DNA of 64,000 bases from ASV31 sp965229765 (lineage in GTDB: Bacteria > Pseudomonadota > Alphaproteobacteria > Rhodobacterales > Rhodobacteraceae), in NCBI GenBank assembly GCA_965229765.1, contig CBDDJT010000002.1, forward strand, positions 62,001-126,000, written 5' to 3'. Under the pieces are notes generated by a model. That model was not told the origin of the DNA and searched no databases. It saw only the letters and a program-made list of their open reading frames with translations. Position 1 is the stretch's first letter, and every line of letters begins with the position of its first letter. The position numbers and the translations under genes are program-made. Positions 57,229 to 64,000 of the stretch are shown piece by piece.

Positions 57229-57903
57229 TCAGACACCGGACTTGACCAACCGAAGGGCCGGGCGCATCGCGTCCGGCCTTTCCGCTTTCTTGTCGGCGGC
57301 GAAGACCGCAACAGGCTCCGCAGCCTGTGTCGGGACGGATGAGGCACCATCCCATACCGCGCCGGCTATCGGGCTGACCGAGACCGCCCCGACACAAAGC
57401 CGCCTTGGCGGCCTCCCGACGGCTCCTGTCATCGCCAGACCACCCAAAAGCATCCTGAGCCGACCATCGCGGGACGAAAGCGGAGCAAGCAGCAACCGTC
57501 CCTGCAATGCGGGCCACCCAAGCCCCGGGGCACTGGTAACATCCACATGTACAAGAGCGGGCAGATCCAGCGCCGTGTCGATCGCATCGGCCAAAAGCGG
57601 GCGCGCATCGGGCTCCACCAGCGCCGAAATCGGCATTCCGCGCAGTTCCATTCCCATCAGGTCGCGCAGATGCCCGCCGGCCAGCCGCAGGCGGCCGATC
57701 CCCGGCGCGATCCTTTCAATCAGCAACGCGTGGGGCAGGGCGGCCTCCATCCCGTGCGGCCCGATCTCGGCCCGGTCCGGCATCGGTCGTCCCCCCGCGC
57801 GCACATGCCAATAGCTTTCGATCTCTGCCAGCGGCTGCAAATGCTCTTGCGCTGCCGCGTTCTTGCCCCTGCGCGGTGGAAAGCGCAGAACGGTTCGGGT
57901 CAT
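57229..57903 (-). CDS. PAS_5-type domain protein
   Basis: A 224-residue protein with an N-terminal PAS_5-like domain (about 28-125): LAEIESYWHVRAGGRPMPDR, HALLIERIAPGIGRLRLAGG, LMGMELRGMPISALVEPDA. The remainder is a low-complexity tail. Typical of roseobacter PAS proteins of unknown signal. AAGGAG precedes ATG 57903. Divergent from yicC over a 146-bp region with a repeated decamer. Confidence 0.8.
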   Translation of the reverse strand: MTRTVLRFPPRRGKNAAAQEHLQPLAEIESYWHVRAGGRPMPDRAEIGPHGMEAALPHALLIERIAPGIGRLRLAGGHLRDLMGMELRGMPISALVEPDARPLLADAIDTALDLPALVHVDVTSAPGLGWPALQGRLLLAPLSSRDGRLRMLLGGLAMTGAVGRPPRRLCVGAVSVSPIAGAVWDGASSVPTQAAEPVAVFAADKKAERPDAMRPALRLVKSGV

Positions 57904-57974
57904 GGCGGTCTCTCCTTGTCCGCCGAGTTGTGACCCGGCGGGCGCTCTGTTAACGCTATATGCGGGATTGTTAC

Positions 57975-58008
57975 CCACAGGTTAATGCACCCTTCATGCC
58001 ACAGGTTA
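57975..58008. repeat. Direct repeat of CCACAGGTTA
   Basis: Two exact copies of CCACAGGTTA, at 57975-57984 and 57999-58008, 24 bp apart start to start, in the divergent region between the PAS gene and yicC. The first is part of TTACCCACAG. They could be an operator pair. Confidence 0.6.
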
Positions 58009-58049
58009 TTTGAGAAACGGACAGGGATTATCTTAATGGGTAAACGCGC

Positions 58050-58940
58050 ATGACACGGTCAATGACAGGATTTGCCAGCCGCAGCGGCGGCATCGAAGGC
58101 TGGAGCTGGCAGTGGGAGCTGCGCTCTGTCAACGGGCGCGGGCTGGACCTGCGGCTGCGGATGCCGGACTGGATCGAAGGTCTGGAACAGTCCGTCCGAA
58201 AGGCGCTGACAGCGCGGCTGTCGCGCGGATCGGTGACACTGAACCTGCGCGTGTCGCGCAGCACCGAAGGCGACGCCACCCGCATCGATTCCGCGGGACT
58301 GGCCCACGCGCTCAACCATCTGTCCGAGATCTCTGCCGCCGCCGCGGCCGCCGGCGTTCCGCTGGCCGCCGTCACCGCGTCGGATGTCATGGGCCTGCCG
58401 GGGGTCCTGCAAACCAGCGCCGCCGACGACGACACGTCGGCGCTTGCACGGGCTCTCGGCACCGAGATCGCGCCGCTGCTCGATGCCTTCGACGCCACCC
58501 GCGCGGCCGAGGGCGCGGCACTGGCGGGCGTCATCGGCACCCAGCTGGACCGCATCGCCGCCCTGACGGCCCGGGCCGCAGAGCTGGCCGAGGCACGCAA
58601 GGACGCGGTGGCCGATACCCTGCGTGCAAACCTTGCCCGGGTTCTGGACAATGCCGACGGCGCCGACCCTCAAAGGGTTGCGCAGGAACTTGCACTCCTC
58701 GCCGTAAAGTCCGACGTGACAGAGGAAATCGACCGTCTCGGCGCCCATGTCGACGCGGCCCGCGCGCTTCTGGGGGAAACCGGCCCAATCGGGCGCAAGT
58801 TCGATTTCCTGTCGCAGGAATTCAATCGAGAGGCCAATACGCTCTGTTCCAAGGCCGGCGCGGCGGACCTGACGGCGGTCGGACTTGACCTCAAATCGGT
58901 GATAGATCAGATGCGCGAGCAGATCCAGAACGTGGAGTAG
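58050..58940 (+). CDS. YicC/YloC family endoribonuclease
   Basis: A 296-residue protein of the YicC family. It starts MTRSMTGFASRSGGIEGWSW and ends in a DUF1732 domain with LGETGPIGRKFDFLSQEFNR, EANTLCSKAGAADLT and VDLKSVIDQMREQIQNVE-like sequence. Recent work on the family shows an RNase clamp activity. It lies 3 bp upstream of gmk, a widely conserved arrangement. Confidence 0.9.
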   Translation: MTRSMTGFASRSGGIEGWSWQWELRSVNGRGLDLRLRMPDWIEGLEQSVRKALTARLSRGSVTLNLRVSRSTEGDATRIDSAGLAHALNHLSEISAAAAAAGVPLAAVTASDVMGLPGVLQTSAADDDTSALARALGTEIAPLLDAFDATRAAEGAALAGVIGTQLDRIAALTARAAELAEARKDAVADTLRANLARVLDNADGADPQRVAQELALLAVKSDVTEEIDRLGAHVDAARALLGETGPIGRKFDFLSQEFNREANTLCSKAGAADLTAVGLDLKSVIDQMREQIQNVE

Positions 58941-58943
58941 GCG

Positions 58944-59585
58944 ATGACCGCGCGCCGGGGGCTTCTCATCATCCTGTCCTCGCCGTCGGGCGCAGGCAAA
59001 TCCACGCTGGCGCGCCGCCTGCGCGACTGGGACCCCACGATCAGCTTTTCGGTCTCGGCCACGACCCGCGCGCCCCGGCCCGGAGAGGTTGACGGTTCCG
59101 ATTACCATTTCCTTGACGAGGCCGCATTCAAGTCGATGGTCGCGCGCGGCGAGATGCTGGAGCACGCCCATGTCTTCGGCAATTTCTACGGCTCGCCCAT
59201 GGGGCCCGTGCAAGGTGCGATCGAGGCCGGGCGCGACGTTCTGTTCGACATTGACTGGCAGGGCGCGCAGCAGATCAAGAATTCGGCCCTGTCACGCCAC
59301 GTTCTGTCGGTCTTCGTCCTGCCGCCTTCCATCGGCGAATTGCGCCGCCGCCTTGTCAGCCGGGGGCAGGACACACCCGACGTCATCGCCCGCCGGATGC
59401 AGAAAAGCTGGGACGAGATCAGTCACTGGGACGGTTACGACTATGTTCTGGTCAACGACGACCTCGATGCGACAGAGGCACGGCTGAAGACGATCGTCAC
59501 CGCAGAACGCCTGCGCCGCGTACAGCAGCCCGGCCTTGTCGCACATGTGCGCTCCCTGCAATCGGAATTCGAGGAAACGCCATGA
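58944..59585 (+). CDS. gmk: Guanylate kinase
   Basis: A 213-residue nucleotide kinase converting GMP to GDP. The P-loop SSPSGAGKS is near the N-terminus, with SVSATTRAPRPGEVDGSDYH and VLFDIDWQGAQQIK (GMP and ATP sites). It overlaps the carbonic-anhydrase-like gene by 4 bp. Confidence 0.96.
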   Translation: MTARRGLLIILSSPSGAGKSTLARRLRDWDPTISFSVSATTRAPRPGEVDGSDYHFLDEAAFKSMVARGEMLEHAHVFGNFYGSPMGPVQGAIEAGRDVLFDIDWQGAQQIKNSALSRHVLSVFVLPPSIGELRRRLVSRGQDTPDVIARRMQKSWDEISHWDGYDYVLVNDDLDATEARLKTIVTAERLRRVQQPGLVAHVRSLQSEFEETP

Positions 59586-60115
59586 CGATCTATGCCCTTG
59601 ACGGCAAGACCCCGCAGCTGCCCGATGACGGAGATTTCTGGATCGCCCCCGACGCCAACGTGATCGGACAGATCATTGTCGGTTCGGGCGTGTCGATCTG
59701 GTTCGGCGCGACGCTGCGCGGGGACAATGATCTCATCACGATCGGGCCGGGCTCCAACGTGCAGGAAAACACCGTGATGCACACCGACGCGGGCTTGCCG
59801 CTGACCATCGGGCGGGACTGCACCATAGGGCACAAGGCGATGCTGCACGGCTGCACCATCGGGGATGAAAGCCTGATCGGCATGGGGGCCACCGTGCTGA
59901 ACGGTGCCAGGATCGGACGCAACTGCCTCGTGGGCGCCGGGGCGCTTGTGCCGGAACGCAAGGAAATCCCGGACGGCTCGCTGGTGGTGGGGATGCCCGC
60001 GCGCGTGATCCGCACGCTCGACGCCGACGCAATCGAGGGGCTGCGCCGCTCGGCCGCGCACTACCGTGACAACATGCGCCGCTTTCGCGCGGGCCTCACG
60101 CCCGTGGCGGGGTAG
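59582..60115 (+). CDS. Gamma carbonic anhydrase family protein
   Basis: A 177-residue left-handed beta-helix hexapeptide-repeat protein. Three histidines at zinc-ligand positions are kept: His67, His84 and His89 (MHTDAG; TIGHKAMLHG). Members such as YrdA or PaaY may or may not hydrate CO2. It overlaps gmk by 4 bp and is followed by metC. Confidence 0.88.
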   Translation: MTIYALDGKTPQLPDDGDFWIAPDANVIGQIIVGSGVSIWFGATLRGDNDLITIGPGSNVQENTVMHTDAGLPLTIGRDCTIGHKAMLHGCTIGDESLIGMGATVLNGARIGRNCLVGAGALVPERKEIPDGSLVVGMPARVIRTLDADAIEGLRRSAAHYRDNMRRFRAGLTPVAG

Positions 60116-60143
60116 GGCGCCCACGCCGCGAAAGGGACCGCAG

Positions 60144-61334
60144 GTGACCGACACCCCCAGGACGCTCGTGCGCCGCACGCCCTGGCCCGCCAGCGCCAGC
60201 CGGCCTGTGGGCACGGCAATCCAGCCCTCTGTCGTCTATGCCTCCGATAGCCCCGACATGCTGGACGCCCAGTATGGCGGCCATACGCCGGGCTACACCT
60301 ATGCCCGAGAGGGCCACCCGAACGCCGATGTCCTTGCCGCCAAGATCGACGGGATGGAGGGCGCCACCGACGGCCTTGTGACCGGCAGCGGCATGTCGGC
60401 CGTGACGGCGGCGATGCTGGGCGCGCTGAAGGCGGGCGATCATGTGCTGGGCGGGGACCAGCTTTATGGCCGGTCGCTGCGCCTGATGCACGAGGAACTC
60501 CCGCGCATGGGCATTGCCACCAGCCTTGCCGATCCCACGGACGTGGCCGCCATGGCCGCCGCGCTGCGCCCCGAAACCCGGATGATCCTGATCGAGACCG
60601 TGTCGAACCCGACCCTTCGGGTGGCCGACCTTGATGGTATCGCGGCGCTGGCGCGGGGCAGGGGCATCCTGCTGGCCGTCGACAACACCTTCACGACCCC
60701 ACGGGCGATCCGGCCCTTCGAGCATGGCGCCGACATCGTGATCCACTCGGTCACAAAGCTTCTTGCCGGGCATTCCGACGCCACGCTTGGCTATGTCGCG
60801 GCACGCGACGCCGCCCTGCGCAAGCGGATCTACGATGTGGCCGTGACCATGGGGATGACGGCAAGCCCCTTCGACTGCTGGCTGGCCGAACGCGGGCTCT
60901 ATTCCTTCGAATTGCGCTATGACCGGGCCGAGGAAAACGCCGCGGCCCTTGCCGATGCCCTGGCTGCGCATCCCGGGGTCCGTCGTGTCGTCTATCCGCT
61001 GCGCCCCGATCACCCCGACCACAACCGCGCCGCAGCATTGCTTGGGGGCAGGGGCGGCAACATGGTCAGCTTCGTGATTGACGGCGGCCGGGACGCCGCC
61101 AACCGGCTGGTGCGCGCCGCCCCCGAGATCGCCTTTGCCCCGACGCTGGGCGACATAGGCACCACGCTGTCGCATCCCGCGACCTCGTCCCATCGCGCCC
61201 TGACACCACAGGCACGCGCCGCCAAAGGCATGACCGAGGGCTTCTTCCGCGTTTCGGTCGGCGTGGAACCCGCAGAACTGTTGATCGGGGAACTGACAGC
61301 CGCGATCGACGCAGCGATGGCCACGCAGGGATGA
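60144..61334 (+). CDS. PLP-dependent trans-sulfuration enzyme (cystathionine beta-lyase/MetC type)
   Basis: A 396-residue PLP enzyme of the Cys/Met metabolism family. The PLP lysine is Lys205 (IHSVTKLLAGHSD), with YTYAREGHPN and LAVDNTFTTP. Cystathionine beta-lyase, gamma-synthase and methionine gamma-lyase share these features, so substrate is uncertain. GTG 60144 is chosen because AAAGGGA precedes it and the family begins there. It overlaps the phoR-like gene by 4 bp. Confidence 0.9.
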   Translation: MTDTPRTLVRRTPWPASASRPVGTAIQPSVVYASDSPDMLDAQYGGHTPGYTYAREGHPNADVLAAKIDGMEGATDGLVTGSGMSAVTAAMLGALKAGDHVLGGDQLYGRSLRLMHEELPRMGIATSLADPTDVAAMAAALRPETRMILIETVSNPTLRVADLDGIAALARGRGILLAVDNTFTTPRAIRPFEHGADIVIHSVTKLLAGHSDATLGYVAARDAALRKRIYDVAVTMGMTASPFDCWLAERGLYSFELRYDRAEENAAALADALAAHPGVRRVVYPLRPDHPDHNRAAALLGGRGGNMVSFVIDGGRDAANRLVRAAPEIAFAPTLGDIGTTLSHPATSSHRALTPQARAAKGMTEGFFRVSVGVEPAELLIGELTAAIDAAMATQG

Positions 61335-62365
61335 GCCAGGCTCTGCTGCAATCCATGATAGAGGCGCTTCCCGTGCCGTCGATCTTCGTGGACCGCTCGG
61401 AACGGATCGCCGCCGCGAACGGCCCGGCGCAACGCCTGTTCGGGCCGGCGATGCTGGGGCGGCACTATATCACCGTGCTCAGGCAGCCCACGCTTCTGGA
61501 TTGCGTCGAGGCAGCCCTTGCACAAGGCGGGACGGTGACAGGCCAGTATCTCACGGCGGAAGCGTCACGCGAAACAACCTACCGCGTCACTGCCGCGCCC
61601 GTGCAGGGGCGAGAGGTGTCGGGCGTCCTGCTGTCCTTCGAGGATGTCAGCGCCTTTCAGGACGTCATGCAGATGCGCCGCGATTTCGTGGCCAATGTCA
61701 GCCATGAACTGAAGACGCCGCTCACGGCACTTCTGGGCTTCATCGAGACCCTGCGCGGGCCCGCGCGGAATGATCCCTCCGCACAGGAACGTTTTCTCGG
61801 CATCATGGAACGCGAAGCACAGCGCATGAACCGGCTGGTGCAGGACCTGCTTTCCCTCAGCCGGGTCGAGGCCGAGGAACGTATGCGTCCGACCGACCGC
61901 CTGGACCTTACGGCGCTTCTGAAATCGCTCGAGGCAAGTCTGGCGCCCGTCGCGGCAGAGGCGGGAGCGACCCTTCATATCGACGTCGGCAAGATTGCTG
62001 TCCGCGTGCCCGGCGATGGCGACCAACTGCTTCAGGTGTTTTCCAATCTCATCGAGAACGCCATCAAGTACGGCGGGGACACGGTCCGGGTCGCAATGAC
62101 CCCAAGCGACTACGAACCCTCTTTGCGGGGCCCGGCCGTGCGCGTTACCGTGACCGACAACGGGGAAGGGATAGAGGAAATCCATCTGCCGCGCCTGACC
62201 GAACGGTTCTACCGCGTCGACGGTCACCGATCGCGCGAAATGGGCGGAACCGGGCTGGGCCTTGCCATCGTGAAGCACATCGTCAACCGGCACCGGGGAC
62301 GGCTGCGGGTGGACAGTGAGCGCGGCAAGGGAAGCCAGTTCTCGGTGATCCTGCCTGCGGCCTGA
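61331..62365 (+). CDS. Sensor histidine kinase, PhoR-like, cytoplasmic
   Basis: A 344-residue kinase with a PAS domain (about 10-105), HisKA with the phospho-acceptor His125 (NVSHELKTPL) and an HATPase domain (DGDQLLQVFSNLIENAIKYG; TDNGEGIEE; GGTGLGLAIVKH). Similarity is closest in layout to PhoR, but it has no membrane span and no pst or phoB genes follow here. It overlaps the PLP-enzyme gene by 4 bp, so the operon yicC-gmk-CA-metC-phoR is tightly packed. Confidence 0.88.
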   Translation: MSQALLQSMIEALPVPSIFVDRSERIAAANGPAQRLFGPAMLGRHYITVLRQPTLLDCVEAALAQGGTVTGQYLTAEASRETTYRVTAAPVQGREVSGVLLSFEDVSAFQDVMQMRRDFVANVSHELKTPLTALLGFIETLRGPARNDPSAQERFLGIMEREAQRMNRLVQDLLSLSRVEAEERMRPTDRLDLTALLKSLEASLAPVAAEAGATLHIDVGKIAVRVPGDGDQLLQVFSNLIENAIKYGGDTVRVAMTPSDYEPSLRGPAVRVTVTDNGEGIEEIHLPRLTERFYRVDGHRSREMGGTGLGLAIVKHIVNRHRGRLRVDSERGKGSQFSVILPAA

Positions 62366-62661
62366 ACACGGATAGCTTCGGCGCACGGTCCATTAATCGC
62401 ATAATCAGTATTATGTTAAGTATGCAACCGCGAAGACACAGTCGGGAAGTTTTCCCCGGGCACGGCAAGTGGATGCTGACACGACCCTAACCGCACATTA
62501 ATTTTCCCGTCATATCAATTGCCTGCGTGGCCATCCTGTCATCCTGTCAAAGGTGATCGGCGATCGCGGCCCCCAAGCAGAATTTCTTTGGCTCACTGCT
62601 ATCTCGACGACGTTCGCCCACGCCGGTTATTCTGTGCAGCAAGAAGGATACTAGGACACCC
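62366..62661. other. 296-bp intergenic region before the LuxR gene
   Basis: AT-richer than its surroundings. It holds an inverted repeat CATAAT-CAGT-ATTATG (62400-62415) and a tandem octamer ATCCTGTC repeated twice (about 62533-62548). No gene is seen. These could bind regulators of the LuxR gene, but none can be named. Confidence 0.45.
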
Positions 62662-63396
62662 ATGCTGGACTATGTCGAACAACTGACGCAGACGAACGAC
62701 ATACACATGGCATGGAAAATCCACTGCGAAGCCATGGCCGGGTTTGGTTTCGACCGTTTGCTCTATGCCTGCACGCGGTTCGGCGATGCGGGACTGCGCG
62801 GCTCGCCCGATGACTACCTCGTCCTGAGCAATCATCCCTCGGGCTATGTAGAGGGCTACATCGGACGCGGGCTCTATCGCGAGGCGCCGATGTATACCTG
62901 GGCGCTGCGAAACACCGGGGCTTGCAGCTGGGGCAGCATCGACCCCGACGGCCTGTCCGATGGCGAAATGGCCGCCGTGACCTTCAATCGCGACTTCGGG
63001 CTTGAGGCCGGATATACGCTCAGCTTTCCGGTCTATTCCCCGATGACGCGCGCGCTGATCTCCATGGCCGCGCGCGAAGGTCTGTCCCAGCCGGAGCTGG
63101 ACAAGGTCTGGGAACGCGAAGGCCGCAAGATCTCGGCCATGTGCCAGGTGTTGCACCTGACGGTGCTGCAACTGCCCTACCCTGTTCGTCGTCCACTGAC
63201 CGCGCGCCAGCGCGAGGTTCTGGAATGGGTCGGCGCGGGAAAGACAAGCCAGGACATCGCCCAGATCATGGGGCTGACCGTCGCCACCGTGGAAAAGCAC
63301 CTTCGGCTCGCGCGGGAATCGCTGGACGTCGACACCACGGCTCAGGCCGTGCTGAAGGCTTCGCTGCAAAACCAGATCTTCCAGAAGTCCGCTTAG
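62662..63396 (+). CDS. LuxR-family regulator with autoinducer-binding domain (LuxR solo)
   Basis: A 244-residue regulator with an N-terminal autoinducer-binding domain (about 15-165) and a C-terminal HTH (about 178-235, LTARQREVLEWVGAGKTSQD and VATVEKHLRLARESL). Of the invariant acyl-HSL pocket residues, Tyr66 (Tyr61) and Trp90 (Trp85) are kept, but Trp57 is Tyr62 and Asp70 is Ala75 (YREAPM). No luxI gene is nearby. It may read another ligand. Confidence 0.85.
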   Translation: MLDYVEQLTQTNDIHMAWKIHCEAMAGFGFDRLLYACTRFGDAGLRGSPDDYLVLSNHPSGYVEGYIGRGLYREAPMYTWALRNTGACSWGSIDPDGLSDGEMAAVTFNRDFGLEAGYTLSFPVYSPMTRALISMAAREGLSQPELDKVWEREGRKISAMCQVLHLTVLQLPYPVRRPLTARQREVLEWVGAGKTSQDIAQIMGLTVATVEKHLRLARESLDVDTTAQAVLKASLQNQIFQKSA

Positions 63397-63412
63397 GCGC
63401 CGGCCGCGCTTT

Positions 63413-63441
63413 GGTCACGGGCCTGGTAACGGCCCGTGACC
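63413..63441. terminator. Hairpin between convergent luxR-like gene and tsf
   Basis: GGTCACGGGC-N9-GCCCGTGACC, a perfect 10-bp stem in the 64-bp gap between the convergent genes. No T tract follows on either strand, but the location suggests a shared transcription end. Confidence 0.65.
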
Positions 63442-63460
63442 TTCGATGGATAAAGCGGGC

Positions 63461-64000
63461 TCAGCCCTGGGCGGCCTTTGCCACCTCGGCGGCAAAGTCT
63501 TCCTCGACCTTCTCGATGCCTTCACCCACTTCCAGCCGGATGAAACCGGTAATCTGGGTGCCGGCCTCTTTCGCGGCGTCCGCGACGGTCAGGTCAGGAT
63601 TGATGACAAACTGCTGACCCAGAAGCGTGATCTCGGCCAGGAACTTCTTCATCCGGCCTTCGATCATCTTCTCGATCACCTGCTCGGGCTTGCCCGATTC
63701 CCGCGCGATGTCCATCTGGACCTGGCGTTCCTTTTCGACCACCGACGGATCAAGGTCGGCTTCGGACAGGGACGCAGGGTTTGCCGCGGCGATATGCATG
63801 GCCACCTGGCGCGCGAACCCCGCATCGCCAGTGTAGGCAACCAGCACACCGATCTTGCCCATGTTATCCCCGGCGGCGTTGTGAATGTAGCTCACCACGC
63901 CGTCGCCCGAGACTTTCGCCATGCGGCGCAGCGACATGTTCTCGCCGATGGTCGCGATCTTGGCGGTCAGGGTTTCGGCCACGGTCTTGCCACCGATGTC
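63461..64000 (-). CDS. tsf: Elongation factor Ts, 5' end outside window
   Basis: The reading frame runs to the window edge, so the protein begins further right; the ATG at 63982 is internal because GGKTV-like coding sequence continues upstream. Visible: the C-terminal dimerisation region (IATIGENMSLRRM, VSYIHNAAGDNMGKIGVLVA, GLGQQFVINPDLTV-like). EF-Ts exchanges GDP on EF-Tu. tsf normally lies downstream of rpsB, which would be outside the window. Confidence 0.95.
   Translation of the reverse strand, partial: DIGGKTVAETLTAKIATIGENMSLRRMAKVSGDGVVSYIHNAAGDNMGKIGVLVAYTGDAGFARQVAMHIAAANPASLSEADLDPSVVEKERQVQMDIARESGKPEQVIEKMIEGRMKKFLAEITLLGQQFVINPDLTVADAAKEAGTQITGFIRLEVGEGIEKVEEDFAAEVAKAAQG

Noticed and set aside
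60116..60143. SAM riboswitch upstream of the PLP sulfur-metabolism gene
   Set aside because: Only 28 bp separate it from the previous gene, too short for a riboswitch aptamer.
62533..62548. Tandem ATCCTGTC octamers resembling a Pho box near the PhoR-like kinase
   Set aside because: Pho boxes have CTGTCA units about 11 bp apart; here the period is 8 bp, and no pho or pst gene follows, so I do not call PhoB binding.

Overview
The window is a 64 kb stretch of high-GC chromosome from an alphaproteobacterium, most likely the order Rhodobacterales (Roseobacter group). The evidence is the gene content and order: sciP next to ctrA, xerD near aroK-aroB, pyrH-frr-uppS-cdsA-dxr-rseP-bamA-skp-fabZ, a class II DAHP synthase, an IalB-family protein, Usg, GluQ-RS and TrmFO. 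Regulatory words also fit: a GTTC-N7-GTTC LexA box, a TTAACCAT CtrA half-site and TTATCCACA DnaA boxes. There are no rRNA genes, insertion sequences, CRISPR arrays or prophage genes. Almost all of it reads as core chromosome.

Layout. 0-5 kb: divergent cell-wall genes (a DUF882/M15-like protein and an L,D-transpeptidase), an acyl carrier protein plus ketoacyl synthase pair, an IalB-family protein, and an intergenic region with two minus-strand terminators that probably close small RNAs. 5-18 kb: HerA-like ATPase, CorC-type protein, xerD operon, aroKB, M50 protease, ssb, lytic transglycosylase, a lone peptide-binding protein with an AraC regulator, and miaA. 18-28 kb: a long plus-strand run from pyrH to fabZ covering UMP kinase, ribosome recycling, isoprenoid and phospholipid synthesis, RseP and outer-membrane assembly. 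28-35 kb: mnmA, sciP-ctrA cell-cycle genes, ligA, recG, then a LexA-box promoter, a 39-residue membrane peptide and a strong terminator. 35-44 kb: a divergent Fe-S scaffold protein, hisI, a tRNA-modification operon (trmFO, methyltransferase, gluQ), gyrA, usg, dsbB and a YqaA-type protein. 44-49 kb: tRNA-Leu(CAA), a P-type cation ATPase, a stand-alone Hint protein and a MobA-like transferase. 49-56 kb: a complete branched-chain amino-acid ABC transporter and a GlxA-type regulator. 56-64 kb: DAHP synthase, a PAS protein, yicC-gmk-carbonic anhydrase-metC-phoR, a LuxR solo and the 3' part of tsf.

The most promising undescribed unit is at 34.57-34.94 kb: an apparently SOS-controlled transcript encoding a 39-residue single-span membrane peptide, reminiscent in design of SidA or TisB. 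Other points worth checking are the tandem small-RNA candidates at 4.71-4.98 kb, DnaA boxes upstream of gyrA and beside an AraC gene, an IscU-like scaffold lacking its third cluster cysteine, a LuxR solo lacking the usual ligand-binding Asp, and a 14-bp hairpin between the livK-like gene and livG.
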